Numbered from the stretch's first letter, positions 27,171 through 37,700 are shown. The stretch: 64,000 bases of DNA from Aphanocapsa sp. GSE-SYN-MK-11-07L (GCA_019359715.1 JAHHGS010000011.1:62001-126000); one strand, 5' to 3'. Made by a program: numbers and translations. The notes: generated from the sequence alone by a model not told the origin.

Positions 27171-29546
27171 TTAATAATTTGAACTTGATACTACAACAGA
27201 TTGAGCGATTTCTGCGCAGAAAACCCGATCGCGCCCTGCGGACTTGGCTCGATACAGCGCCCGATCGGCGGCTTGATAAAGGGTGTGCAGGTCGGTGCCG
27301 TTGGCGGGGAACTGAGACACGCCAGCGCTGAAGGTGAGGCAAGGTGGAGCACCGATGGGCTGAGCGGGCAATCCAGCAAAAGCTTTGTGGCGAAATAATT
27401 CTAGGAGATGGCTCAATCGCTGCACCCCCGCTTGCTGATGGGTGTCGTAAAGGCCAATCACAAACTCTTCACCCCCCCAGCGAGCCACCACATCTTCAGT
27501 CCGAAAAAACTGGTGCAGCAGATGCCCCACCTGGCGTAAAACCTCATCTCCAGTCGCGTGACCACAGCGATCGTTAATCAGCTTAAACCGATCCAAATCT
27601 AAGATCGCCAAGCAGAGGGAATGATTTTGCCGCTTAGCCAGATTTAAGAGATTTTCAAGATCCTGAGTTGATTTTTGCCGATTGGCCAACTTGGTGAGCG
27701 GATCGGTTTCGGCCAAATTTCGCAGCAGTTGAATCCGTTCTAAGCGATTGATAATTCGAGTGACTAGCTCCGGGCCAACAATCGGTTTACTGACGAAATC
27801 ATCTGCACCGGCGGCAAAGACTTGATTGACGATATTAGGATCGGAGTGAACGGTGAGAAATAAAATCGGCAAGCTGCTCCAGTGGAAATCATTCCGGACA
27901 ATCTGACACAAATCAATCCCGCTCAAATGCGGCATTTCAACATCCAAAATCAATAGGTCGGGCGAGCAGTCTTCTAAAGTTTGCCAAAAGTGCTGCGGGT
28001 CAGCCAGAGTGGTCACGCTCAGCCCCCAAGGCTCTAGCAGCGATCGCAGTCCGGCTAACAGGGCTGGATCATCGTCTACGACTAAGACTCTGGCTTTGGT
28101 CTGCTCTACCTGCTGCAAGACTTGGTTGACGGCTTCCAGCACCTGAATTGCCGAGGCAGATTTGGGCAAGAAGGCACGTCCGCCCAAATGAGCAAATTCT
28201 AGGCGATCGGCAAGCTGATCGTGCTCCGAGTAGACAACGACTGGCACGGGCGGCACCTGTTTACTCAGATCAGCTAACAGGTTGAAGCTATCGGTTGGGA
28301 ATGCGGCAATGTCGGGATCGAGCACCACGACATTCGCAGGATCAAGGCAGATCTGCGTCCTGGCCTGTTTGAGATGGGTTGCCACTTGAGAGCGGATGCC
28401 CCAAGTCGTGGCTGCCCTGGCGATCTGGTCGGCAATTGCTCGATCGGCTTCCACGATTAACAGCAATGGGCGATCGTCTGGCATCGTCGCCTCATTAGTC
28501 TGGGATTTCGCTTCCACCACCGTTCGCAGCGCTATTACCCAGTTCTGGAGGTCAATTACTTCTACCTCAGCCAAGGGGCGTTCCGCTTGCAAAACCTGTT
28601 CAATTTGGCGGGCGAGCTGAGATCCCGCTGGTAGCCCAAATATTCCTAGCGACCCAGCCAGCGTATGCGCTTCCTGCTTTGCCCGCTGCACTAGCTCTCC
28701 ATCTTGCTGCTCTGGCGCCTTAACGGCTTGCTCTAAGACCTCAACCTGTTGGCTGACTCGTTCTTTGAACTGGTGCCAAACATGATCAACCAGGGCTAGA
28801 GTCGGCTCAGCTATGCTTGCCAACCGGGTTTCTTGCTTTTCTAGTTTGGGTTGCTCCTTCAGCTTGGCTTGGGCTTGCAGTTTGAGCCGATACCCAATTC
28901 CATACACTGTTTCAATCAGGTTAGTAGGTGCTCCTACAGCTTTTAGCTTCTGCCGCAGTCCTTTGATATGGGTTCTGACTGCATCTTCTCCAGGGGTTTC
29001 TTCATAAGCCCAGAGATGCTCCAGAATCATGCCGCAACTGAAAACGCGCCGATGATTTCGCAAAAAAAGCTCTAGGAGAGCATATTCTTTCGGGGTAAGC
29101 AATAGGGGCTGACTGGCGTAGGTGACTTCACAACTGCCTGGATCAAGCTGCAAATCTCCCCACTCTAGGATCGGTTGGGAAGCAATGCCACCTCGACGCA
29201 GCAGGGCCCGGACGCGAGCAATCAGCTCCTCGACATTAAAGGGCTTCACCACGTAGTCATCTGCACCGGCATCTAGCCCGATCGCCTTATCGTGTCCGTT
29301 ATCTTGCCCAGTTAACAGCAGGATCGGCATCTGCAATCCCCGCGATCGAATTTGGCGACAAAGGCTGATTCCATCTAGCTTGGGCAAAATTAAATCGGTT
29401 AGAACCAGGTCATAGTCAAAGGTTTCGACCAAATTCAGACCTGTCTGACCATCTGTGGCCACCTCAACCGCATAATTTTGAGTGTTCAGAATAGCAACCA
29501 GCACCTGGGCCGTTAACTCATCATCCTCCACAACTAAAATCTTCAT
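27171..29546 (-). CDS. Multidomain response regulator: REC-wHTH-HPt-REC-REC-GGDEF
   Basis: A 791-residue cytoplasmic signalling protein. In order: receiver 1 (D51, K101), OmpR-type winged helix (about 133-222), HPt domain (H294 in QEAHTLAGSLG), receiver 2 (about 358-478, D410 and K462, weaker), receiver 3 (about 485-605, D535, K587) and GGDEF domain (about 612-780) with the active-site motif GGEEF at 691-695, so diguanylate cyclase activity is likely. It joins DNA binding, phosphotransfer and c-di-GMP synthesis in one chain and lacks its own kinase domain. Confidence 0.93.
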   Translation of the reverse strand: MKILVVEDDELTAQVLVAILNTQNYAVEVATDGQTGLNLVETFDYDLVLTDLILPKLDGISLCRQIRSRGLQMPILLLTGQDNGHDKAIGLDAGADDYVVKPFNVEELIARVRALLRRGGIASQPILEWGDLQLDPGSCEVTYASQPLLLTPKEYALLELFLRNHRRVFSCGMILEHLWAYEETPGEDAVRTHIKGLRQKLKAVGAPTNLIETVYGIGYRLKLQAQAKLKEQPKLEKQETRLASIAEPTLALVDHVWHQFKERVSQQVEVLEQAVKAPEQQDGELVQRAKQEAHTLAGSLGIFGLPAGSQLARQIEQVLQAERPLAEVEVIDLQNWVIALRTVVEAKSQTNEATMPDDRPLLLIVEADRAIADQIARAATTWGIRSQVATHLKQARTQICLDPANVVVLDPDIAAFPTDSFNLLADLSKQVPPVPVVVYSEHDQLADRLEFAHLGGRAFLPKSASAIQVLEAVNQVLQQVEQTKARVLVVDDDPALLAGLRSLLEPWGLSVTTLADPQHFWQTLEDCSPDLLILDVEMPHLSGIDLCQIVRNDFHWSSLPILFLTVHSDPNIVNQVFAAGADDFVSKPIVGPELVTRIINRLERIQLLRNLAETDPLTKLANRQKSTQDLENLLNLAKRQNHSLCLAILDLDRFKLINDRCGHATGDEVLRQVGHLLHQFFRTEDVVARWGGEEFVIGLYDTHQQAGVQRLSHLLELFRHKAFAGLPAQPIGAPPCLTFSAGVSQFPANGTDLHTLYQAADRALYRAKSAGRDRVFCAEIAQSVVVSSSNY

Positions 29547-29997
29547 CCTGAAAACTCTTTTAAAGAACAGAAGAACAGCAGATGCTCTCGATGTAAATTT
29601 CTCAGCCCAAACCTTGCTGCCAAACCGTCAGGTGAAACTGAGGGCTATTCCGGTGATTGGGCGCCTCAGTCAGGCTACTGCAAGAAAATTAACTCTGGAT
29701 TGTTGCGGTTAGCTCAGCTCGGCAATTTACCCACCAGTACCCGTTGCTGAAATCCCTCGATTGGCTTGCGATCAATCGAAGAAGTCTCAATCCAGTGACA
29801 ATCTTTACCTTTGTTTAGCGATTTTTAAAGTTACTCCTCCACAATGATTTTAGCTAAAGCTCGTGCATAGATTAAGCTTCTATCGGATGTCATTCCGGTC
29901 GATTTGGTTTCCAGGTAGGCATTGGCAAATACATTAATGATTAAAATCTCCCAGGAAATATATTGGACTAGTAATCAATGAAGTGGGGGGAGTAGAG
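29547..29997. other. 451-bp spacer between divergent genes
   Basis: I see no gene here. It must hold the promoter of the 791-residue regulator (minus) and of the deaminase (plus). No clear -10/-35 pair or strong palindrome was found. The final bases are a GGGGGGAG ribosome site before the ATG at 29998. Confidence 0.4.
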
Positions 29998-30483
29998 ATG
30001 GACTCAAGCGATGATCGGCAGTTTATCCGCCGGGCGATCGAACTCAGCCGGGTTGCGGCTCTGGAAGAATGTACGGGTGGCCCCTTCGGAACTGTGATTG
30101 TTAAAGATGGGAAAATTATTGCTGAAGGGTATAACAAAGTTGTGGCCGAAAAAGACCCGACTTGGCATGGTGAAATGGAGGCGATCCGGAAAGCCTGTAA
30201 GTCTCTCAACAGCTTTGATTTAAACGGCTGTGTCTTATACACCAGCGCTGAACCCTGCCCAATGTGCGCCGCTGCTGCTTGGTGGGCCAGGCTTGATCGG
30301 ATTGTTTATGCAGCGCGAGTTGAGGATGCTCATCAGTATGGAGATTTTGATGACACTGCCATTTACGATGATCTGCGTCATCCATCCCAAAACCGGAAGA
30401 TTCCCTACCAGGAGTTATTGCGAGAAGAAGCAATTTTAGTTTGGCAAGCCTATCAGGCAAAAGCCGATCGCATTGCCTACTAG
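29998..30483 (+). CDS. Nucleoside/guanine deaminase (CMP/dCMP deaminase fold)
   Basis: A 161-residue zinc-dependent deaminase. HGEME (HxE, zinc ligand and catalytic Glu) and EPCPMC (PCxxC zinc ligands) are both present. The sequence 'DDTAIYDDL' and C-terminal 'YQAKADRIAY' resemble guanine deaminases of the GuaD type rather than tRNA adenosine deaminase TadA. It likely converts guanine to xanthine in purine salvage. The ATG at 29998 has a GGGGGAG ribosome site; GTG at 29983 is less likely. Confidence 0.88.
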   Translation: MDSSDDRQFIRRAIELSRVAALEECTGGPFGTVIVKDGKIIAEGYNKVVAEKDPTWHGEMEAIRKACKSLNSFDLNGCVLYTSAEPCPMCAAAAWWARLDRIVYAARVEDAHQYGDFDDTAIYDDLRHPSQNRKIPYQELLREEAILVWQAYQAKADRIAY

Positions 30484-31017
30484 CAGTTTGTCCACTTTAG
30501 TTTTAGGGAGTTTGGGGCAACGCCTCGAATCGTCCCTGTTAACCTGGCTGATGATGCCAGCCGTGACTCGCGGGCTGAAGTTTTGGTCACACCCACTGCG
30601 CCGTTCCCTCGGCCTAAAAACTGATTTGATCGGAATTGTTTTGATCAGCCTGGCTCTGGGAATGATGGTGATCTTTTCAATCAAGTCAGCGGCAGATAGG
30701 TTTGCCAGATCGTCCTGACATTTGTCTACGTAGCTGAATCGAAACATCAGGAATTTTGTTTCTCCAGATCAAAAAACTATAGCTATTTTTATTCTGAAAA
30801 CACATGATTTTAGAGCAGTTGAAAGATTGGCAGCCCAAGCTGAAATACTGATCTAGCGCATGGAATGATGCTGAAAAATTAGTAGAAAAATGAATTAACT
30901 TTTAATGAGTTTATGGCATCCAGCTTTACTCGCGAAGATGATGGAACTGAAGCCAATATGTTCGGCTTCAGTAACAGTAACCATTAGATTCTTCTTGACT
31001 AAGGAAGGAAATTAATT
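30484..31017. other. 534-bp spacer with hairpin upstream of protease gene
   Basis: No gene that I would defend; an 81-codon frame (30473-30718, TTG start) with one hydrophobic stretch is weak. A nine-pair hairpin (30946-30954 with 30964-30972, loop of nine) lies in the presumed leader of the protease gene, about 45 bases before its ATG. An AAGGAAGG ribosome site lies near 31003. Confidence 0.5.
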
Positions 31018-32238
31018 ATGACTAATCCTAATAATTTATCAGCCAGAGCAATACAAACAACAGGTCGTTATTTGGTGCTGCTGCCTAGAGGGCAAGCCAA
31101 TGCTGGCATCATGTCGCTCAGAAATTCAACTGGAACTAGTGAAATTGACGATTCTGCTGTTAGCAACATTGGGGTTGCTGTCGTTGCCCTAGACCCCGAT
31201 CAATTGCAGTCTCTCAATGCTGCCGTCGCTGGGCCAGAACCAATATTGGCTGCTGAACCAGAACAAATTATGTATGCGATCGCAACTAGCGCGATCGGGA
31301 CAGTTGCGCCCGAACAACAATTAACCACTGCTGCTTTCTCTGACGGTGCCACCACTTGGGGGCTGCAAGCAACGAAAGTGTTCAGCAGTCAATACACTGG
31401 TGCAGGGGTTAAAGTCGCCGTCCTTGACACCGGTTTAGACTTAAATCACCCCGATTTTTCGGGTCGGAATATTACCCACACCTCTTTTATTACCGGTGAG
31501 TCAGTGCAAGACCTCCAAGGTCATGGCACTCATTGCATTGGCACTTCCTGTGGGCCTTTAAGTCCGCCCGACCCATCTTCTCCCATGCGCTACGGGGTTG
31601 CTCACAATGCAGAAATCTTCGTGGGCAAGGTTTTGAGCAACGAAGGTTCCGGGGCTGATGGCGGCATTTTAGCCGGAATTGATTGGGCCATTAGCAATGG
31701 TTGTCAGATTATCTCGATGTCGTTAGGAGCGCCGACCCGGCTGGGAACTCCCTACTCGCCGATCTACGAAGAGGTGGCTAAACGCGCCCTCAGTCAAGGG
31801 ACATTAATTATTGCGGCGGCAGGGAATGAAAGCAGTAGACCAGGTTTTAGCAATCCGGTTGGTCGTCCTGCTAACTGCCCTTCAATCATGGCCGTTGCTG
31901 CCTTAGATGGACAGCTACAAATTGCTGCCTTCTCCAATAGCTCAATGAATCCTGAAGGTGGCGGGATTGATATCACAGGGCCAGGTGTAGCCGTTTATTC
32001 TACTTGGTCAACCGATGCGCTGACCGTTTCACCCCCGAATGGTTTAGGCCCCTCAAGATACCAAACCATTGCTGGGACTAGCATGGCAACTCCCCACGTT
32101 GCCGGCATTGCCGCCCTCTACGCTGAAGCCACGGGGACGAGAGGCATGGAACTCTGGGCTGTCTTAATGCAGAATGCCCAGCGATTACCGCTACCGTCAG
32201 TTGATGTCGGCATTGGTTTAGTCCAAGCACCAGTTTAA
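31018..32238 (+). CDS. Subtilisin-family serine protease (S8)
   Basis: A 406-residue protease with all catalytic residues: D137 in VAVLDTGLDLNHPDF, H169 in GHGTHCIGT, oxyanion Asn in AAAGNES, and S355 in GTSMATPHVAG. Residues ~16-90 ('GRYLVLLPRGQANAGIM') look like an I9-type propeptide that would be removed on maturation. No signal peptide is visible, so it may act in the cytoplasm or leave by an unusual route. Strong AAGGAAGG ribosome site. It is followed by a separate I9-like gene. Confidence 0.93.
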   Translation: MTNPNNLSARAIQTTGRYLVLLPRGQANAGIMSLRNSTGTSEIDDSAVSNIGVAVVALDPDQLQSLNAAVAGPEPILAAEPEQIMYAIATSAIGTVAPEQQLTTAAFSDGATTWGLQATKVFSSQYTGAGVKVAVLDTGLDLNHPDFSGRNITHTSFITGESVQDLQGHGTHCIGTSCGPLSPPDPSSPMRYGVAHNAEIFVGKVLSNEGSGADGGILAGIDWAISNGCQIISMSLGAPTRLGTPYSPIYEEVAKRALSQGTLIIAAAGNESSRPGFSNPVGRPANCPSIMAVAALDGQLQIAAFSNSSMNPEGGGIDITGPGVAVYSTWSTDALTVSPPNGLGPSRYQTIAGTSMATPHVAGIAALYAEATGTRGMELWAVLMQNAQRLPLPSVDVGIGLVQAPV

Positions 32239-32536
32239 AGGGCATAAAGCTGAATCAAATTGATTGTCTTTGTTCCGATTTGGATTGTGAAACAGGACTC
32301 TGACAGACTTCTGTTTCACAATTCTTCTTTCTTTTACTCATCCAATAGGATTGCTATAGGATGGAAATCAGGGCGAGATAAAAACATGCCCAGTCGCTGA
32401 CGATCGCTAGGAGTTAGTACAGATTGAGTCTAAACTCTTGGATAGGATAATTTTAATTGTTTTGTATTTAGTTATATCTATTAATTTTGCGTACAATCTA
32501 TCGACAGCGAATCCATCTTTGCTTCAGGAGACTGAA
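32239..32536. other. 298-bp spacer between protease and inhibitor-like gene
   Basis: An imperfect inverted repeat, GAAACAGGACTCTGACAGAC... with its complement CTGTTTCACAATTC, lies at about 32288-32322 ('tgtgaaacagg' and 'cttctgtttcaca') and may terminate the protease transcript. The frame preceding the inhibitor-like ATG is open from 32438, but it is hydrophobic and unlike the family. Confidence 0.45.
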
Positions 32537-32776
32537 ATGCCTAAAGTTGAAGTATCGGTATCAGTTGATGATGCTTGTTTAAATCAAATCGAGCAAGTTT
32601 GCCAGCGCTTAAAGTCTTCTGGCATGGATGTCAAACAAACCCTATCTAGTGTTGGGGTGATTAACGGCTCAATTGAACCAGAGCGGCTTGATGGACTGAA
32701 CCAAATTGAGGGAGTGCGCTGCGTTGAACTCCAGCAAGGTTATCAGCTACCCCCGCCTAGTTCCCCGATCCAGTAG
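32537..32776 (+). CDS. Stand-alone I9/propeptide-like protein, possible protease inhibitor
   Basis: A 79-residue protein starting at the ATG at 32537, six bases after AGGAG. Predicted strand-helix-strand-strand-helix-strand pattern and the sequence 'VGVINGSIEPERLDGLNQIEGVRCVELQ' match the second half of subtilisin propeptides (strand, helix, then a V-x-x-V-E strand). The family is recollected as occurring next to S8 protease genes in cyanobacteria. It probably inhibits or helps fold the upstream protease, but I infer this from fold pattern and position. Confidence 0.7.
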   Translation: MPKVEVSVSVDDACLNQIEQVCQRLKSSGMDVKQTLSSVGVINGSIEPERLDGLNQIEGVRCVELQQGYQLPPPSSPIQ

Positions 32777-32880
32777 TTCCAGTTGTGGAGGGTTCCTCGC
32801 GATCGCATCCCCAGAGATCACGGCATTGAGTCGTTGAGCAGGATGCAGCACGATCGAAAGCTGAATATGCTAATAAAATA

Positions 32881-33411
32881 ATGGTCTACACGTTCAGCAG
32901 GACGATGGAAGTTCGAGCTGAGAGATTAGAAGATGTAGGCGCTGTTCACAGCCTGAATGTCGCAGCCTTTGGGCGAGTGAACGAAGCAGACTTAGTGGAT
33001 AAGCTACGCGGCCTAGCGTCTACGTTTTCCTTTGTTGCTGTTGAATCCGCCCAAATTGTCGGACATATTTTCTTTAGCCCGGTTGCGATCGCAGGATGTG
33101 CTAACGATTTATCAATTTTAGGCTTAGCGCCCGTTGCTGTCCTGCCTGAGCAGCAGCGGCAAGGGATCGGGACATTGCTGATTCGGCAGAGTTTGGCAAT
33201 GTGCGCTCAGTTCGGTTATGCAGCGGTTGTTGTGCTGGGCGATCCCAATTACTATTCTCGGTTTGGATTCATTCCGGCCAAAGCGAAAAGATTGGGATGT
33301 GAGTACACAGTTCCAGATGAGGCATTTATGGTCTTAGAGTTGGAGAGTGATGCGTTGAAGGAATGCAGTGGAATCGTCAAGTATCGTTCAGAGTTCCAAG
33401 CGTGTGTGTAG
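32881..33411 (+). CDS. GNAT-family N-acetyltransferase
   Basis: A 176-residue acetyltransferase. The acetyl-CoA loop 'VLPEQQRQGIGTLLIRQSL' (Q/R-x-x-G-x-G/A) and the preceding strand 'LGLAPVAV' are clear; 'VVVLGDPNYYSRFGF' is the typical motif B of YhbS-like members. Substrate unknown. The ATG at 32881 has no ribosome site; an in-frame ATG at 32905 (MEVRAERLEDV) begins exactly where the fold does. Confidence 0.88.
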   Translation: MVYTFSRTMEVRAERLEDVGAVHSLNVAAFGRVNEADLVDKLRGLASTFSFVAVESAQIVGHIFFSPVAIAGCANDLSILGLAPVAVLPEQQRQGIGTLLIRQSLAMCAQFGYAAVVVLGDPNYYSRFGFIPAKAKRLGCEYTVPDEAFMVLELESDALKECSGIVKYRSEFQACV

Positions 33412-33540
33412 CGCGATCGCCAGAGAACAAGCCGGTCAGAGTAGACTGGCAAATCGCGATCGCAAATCTTGTCACTGTCCAGCACCTGTCGCTTAAATTA
33501 ATTTAGAGTGATTAGGATGATCAGCACGGAAGGGAACTCT

Positions 33541-34116
33541 ATGACTGCCAAAATTCTTGCCTTTGCCGGCAGCGCCCGCCAAGATTCCTTCAACAAAAAA
33601 TTGGTCGAGATTGCGGCGGAAGGTGCCAAAGCCGCCGGGGCAGAAGTCACCTATCTAGACTTCCGCGAGTTGCCGCTGCCCCTTTATGATCAGGATCTGG
33701 AGGCGGCTGAGGGCTTACCCGCTAATGCTCGCCAACTCAAAGCATTAATGAAAGCCCATCAAGGATTTCTGATTGCCTGCCCAGAATACAACAGCTCAAT
33801 TACGCCCCTGCTGAAAAACGCGATCGATTGGGCATCTCGCCCTGAACCCGGCGAACCTTCCCTCGTCTGCTTTAAGGAGAAAGTTGCTGCTTTGATGAGC
33901 GCTTCACCCGGAGGGCTGGGAGGACTGCGCGGCTTGGTTCATGTTCGTTCTATTCTCAGCAGCATTGGTGTGTTAGTTTTACCCGATCAAAAAGCAATTG
34001 GGAATGCTGGTCAGGCATTTGATCAGAATGGCAACCTCAGCGATCAGTCTCAACAGTCCGCTATCATCCAGCTTGGGAGCCAGCTTGCTGCTATGACTGC
34101 TAAGTTGACTTCTTAA
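33541..34116 (+). CDS. NADPH-dependent FMN reductase (flavodoxin-like)
   Basis: A 191-residue flavoprotein of the FMN_red family. FMN phosphate loop 'FAGSARQDSFNKKL' and the second FMN loop 'CPEYNSSITPLLKNAIDWASRP' are diagnostic. It reduces FMN, quinones, chromate or azo compounds with NAD(P)H; the physiological substrate is unknown. The ATG at 33541 is chosen because a GGAAGGGA ribosome site precedes it and the fold starts right after; an upstream in-frame start at 33508 adds 11 residues. Confidence 0.92.
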   Translation: MTAKILAFAGSARQDSFNKKLVEIAAEGAKAAGAEVTYLDFRELPLPLYDQDLEAAEGLPANARQLKALMKAHQGFLIACPEYNSSITPLLKNAIDWASRPEPGEPSLVCFKEKVAALMSASPGGLGGLRGLVHVRSILSSIGVLVLPDQKAIGNAGQAFDQNGNLSDQSQQSAIIQLGSQLAAMTAKLTS

Positions 34117-34733
34117 CCCCGGAATCTAGCAAATCTCAGATCTAGTCCCTGCACCTTTCACAACTCATCCTGATCTCACAACTGCTTTGGGACTGCCATA
34201 GATGAATTCATGATCAAGGATTCAAAATATTGATGTGACTTAACCTGCTTTTAAGAAAAATATGGGGTAGTTTCTTAACGTTCGGATGGAATCATGAGTT
34301 CTGTGCAGTTGATGACAAGCGTAGGCAACTTAAAATCTGATGTACTCTCATGAGCTTTGGTGAAATATGAGTCTGACCCAGCTCCATCCTAATTTCATTT
34401 CTCCCTGTTCTAAATGCTTTTGCAAGGGCTTGGGCGTCTTATAACGCTGATTTGCTGAACTAGTTTTAAGCACCAGTAAAATCCTAAAGGGTTATCTTCC
34501 TAATGGCTTGAGGGTGGCATTTTGACAGATTTCTGCTCGAAATCAAGATTATTGGGCATGGCTAGCGACTCATTTAACTAGCATTAGCTACTTCTAAGCC
34601 GATTGAGTTGCTAATCTGCGATTCGACTTTTCGGATCACACTTTTCCGGGCAGGAGTTGTGCTTGCTACAGCTGCGATCGCTTTGACTTTGGATTGATTT
34701 CTAGTTGGGATTATTTTTTAGAAGAGGTTTCTC
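34117..34733. other. 617-bp spacer upstream of the phosphatase-RTX gene
   Basis: No gene found. It holds Pho-box-like octamers at 34239-34281 (separate entry). The last 100 bases contain a HIP1 site at about 34675 and only a weak ribosome site (AGAAGAGG) before ATG 34734. If the Pho boxes are used, the leader would be about 450 bases. Confidence 0.5.
34239..34281 (+). promoter_or_regulatory. Pho-box-like octamers
   Basis: CTTAACCT (34239-34246) matches the cyanobacterial Pho box consensus (C/T)TTAA(C/A)(C/T)T exactly; after three bases TTTAAGAA follows at the correct 11-base period, and CTTAACGT (34274-34281) matches seven of eight bases but is out of phase. A downstream gene encoding phosphatase-type domains makes SphR/PhoB control plausible. 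The distance to ATG 34734 (about 450 bases) is larger than usual. Confidence 0.4.
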
Positions 34734-37700
34734 ATGGCCACAGGCAATCATGTCATCTTTATTCACCCCGATGGCACCAGCCCGACTCAATTCGCTGCGG
34801 TTCGATTTATTGACCAGGGCCCGGATGGTCAATTGAATTGGGACAAGCTTTCTAATGCTGGGGTTTATTTGGGGCACATGCAAGACCAAATCACGGGCAC
34901 CTCTAATGGTGGGGCAGTCACCCATGCGACCGGTGTTAAAGTGTACGCCGAATCCTTTGGGCTGGGTCGGCTGACCAATGCGAATGGGCAACCCGTTGAT
35001 GTTGATGGCAACCTCATTACCACCAGTGGGCCTGGCACTCGGTTTGCCGATGCTCCCCTAACGGCTCTGTCTGGCCAGCAAAATCAGACGATTATGCAGG
35101 AAGCTGTAGCTGCTGGTAAGGCAACGGCGCTGATCAACTCGGGCGTGATTGCTGAACCTGGTACGGGGGCGTTTGCCTCTCAAGTTGGCTATGCCGATGT
35201 TCCAGAAACTGCAACTGGGTTTGAAGCTTTTCCAAGAGGTCAGTTTGCCCAGATTACAGAGCAAGTGGTTCGGTCGGAGATTGATGTAATTTTGGGCGGG
35301 GGGTTAATTAATTACCTGCCCGTCGGGACAACTCCACCGCCAGAAGCGGCTGCCCTCAATATCACAGCCGCCCAGCTTGATGCAATTTCCACCAGTTCAG
35401 CTCAGCGTCCAAACGTGAATCTGATCGACCTGGCTAAGTCCCTGGGTTACACCGTGGTGTATACCAAAGAGCAACTTGATGCAGTAGTTGCAGATCCATC
35501 GGTTACTAAGGTGTTAGGGATTTTTGCCGTTGAAGATACCTTCAACGATAATGTTCGCCGCTTTAGCAGCACAGATGGAACTGCCACCAATGTGAGTGGC
35601 ACCGAGGAAGGGCTGGGCTTGAACACTACGGCTCCAGAGCCATTCTATGTGCCAACTGCGCCGACCGTGGGGCAAATGCTAGCGGCCGCCAATCAGATCA
35701 TGGAGCGCAATCCCAAGTTTCAGCAAGGCTCTCTGACTGTTCTAGAAGAAGAAGGAACAGACAACTTTGGCAACATCAATAATGCTCCAGGTCAAATTGA
35801 AGCTGTGCGGCGGGCTGATCAGGCGATTGGGGTTGCGATCGAGATTGCCAACCAGAATCCGAACACCTTAGTTCTAACGGCTGCTGACAGTGAAGCTGGA
35901 GGCGTTCAGATTCGCGAAGGTGTGACCGTCCCAGCCGCGCCAGACGTGCCGACAGTGAGGGTAAATCCGACTTTAGAGACAGACCCAACCGATCTCAATC
36001 CGGTGGATGGCAGCACTGGCAGCACTAATAGTGCCGAGCAGCCCTGGACTGCGTTTACGTCCGAACCAGCCGAAAATGGCATGACTAGCGATTTTGGCAT
36101 GAGTTGGGTCGGAACTCCCGACTTTGCTGGCTCAATTGTGGCTAAAGCGCACGGTCTGAATGCCGATCAACTGCCAGCGACGGTCGATAACACAGATATT
36201 GATCGATTGATGTATCAAACGCTGTTTGAGGTTGAGTTGCCTTCCCCAGTTCCAGCCTCCCAACCTGAACCCGCTCCAGAGCTTAGCCCCAACCCAGATC
36301 GCCCCCAAACTGGCAATGTGATTTTTATTCACCCCGATGGGGCCAGCATTGCTTATTACGGAGCAACTCGGTTTGTTGATCAGGGCCCAGATGGCCGCCT
36401 CAACTGGGACAAAATGACCAACACCGGGGTTTACTTAGGGCACTTGAGCGATCAGCTCACGGGTAGCTCTGATGGCAGCGCTGTCACCCACGCCATGGGG
36501 ATTAAAGCTTACGGGGATTCCTTTGGGCAAGATGCCGATGGCAATGCCTATACTTCGCTGTCGGGCCAGGTGGGCACGACGATCATGGAAGAAGCGCGCG
36601 ACGCCGGCAAGGCGATCGCCATCATCAACTCCGGCTATATCGCTGAGCCGGGTTCTGGAGCCTTTTTAGCGGAAGTGGGCGATCGGTCAGAAGCCGCCGC
36701 CATCACCAAGCAAATTGTCGAGGCTGGGGCAGATCCAGAGGCCAGAGTTGTCGTCTTAGGCGGTGGGTTGATCAACTATTTGCCGATTGGCACTCAACCG
36801 CCGGCTGGAGCAAGTTCCTACACCACGACGGCGGCTCAGCTTGATGCCATTTCTGTCGATCCTCTTGATCGTCCGACTGAAAACCTAATTGAATTGGCTA
36901 AGTCAGTTGGATTCACGGTGGTTTACAACCTAGAGCAGCTCAAAGCCCTGCCGGCCAACACGCAAAAGGTATTAGGGATTTTTGCGCTCGAAAACACCTA
37001 CAACGATCAGACGGAAGAAGACTTGAGTCTGAATACTTCTAGCCCCACCCCGCTCTACGCGCCAGGTGCCCCCACCGCAGCCGAAATGCTGACCGAGGCT
37101 CTCCGAATTGTTTCGACTGACCCAGACGGCTTTATGGTGGTTCTAGAAGAAGAAGGAAGCGATAACTTTGGCAACGATAACAATGCCAGTGGGGCCTTAG
37201 AAGCAACTCGCCGGGCCGATGCCGCCTTGGGAGTGGCAATGGAGTATATCCGCAACGAAAGCCCTGAGACGATGCTGCTCACCACGGCTGACAGTGAAGC
37301 GGGCGGTCTTCAGGCTTGGCAGCCCACTCCCTTCGGGGCTGGACTGCCGCCAGGGCAAAATACTGTCCCGACGGTTGGAGTTAACCCAACTTCCACCACC
37401 ACGCCAGAGCGGGTCGCCCCAGTGATTAGCAGCAATCGCCTAGATGGGACAACGGGGAGCACTGCTTCCGCGACTCAACCCTGGATTCCCTTTCAGTCTG
37501 AGGCGGGAGCCGGCGGCCCAGCCACCCCTTTCCCAAATGCGAGTGGAGCAATGGGCAATTTCGGGATCGGCTGGGCCGGTACTTCTGATGCGCCTGGTAA
37601 CATGGTGGTCAAATCCTATGGCCAGGGATCAGACCTGTTAAGCGCGAATCGCTCCTTTGAGTCTGAGCCTGGCACATCCGTCGATAACACAGATATTTAT

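Noticed and set aside
30473-30718. 81-codon + strand frame with one hydrophobic stretch after the deaminase gene
   Set aside because: TTG start inside the upstream gene, no ribosome site, no recognised family, and a competing antisense frame; too weak to call a gene.
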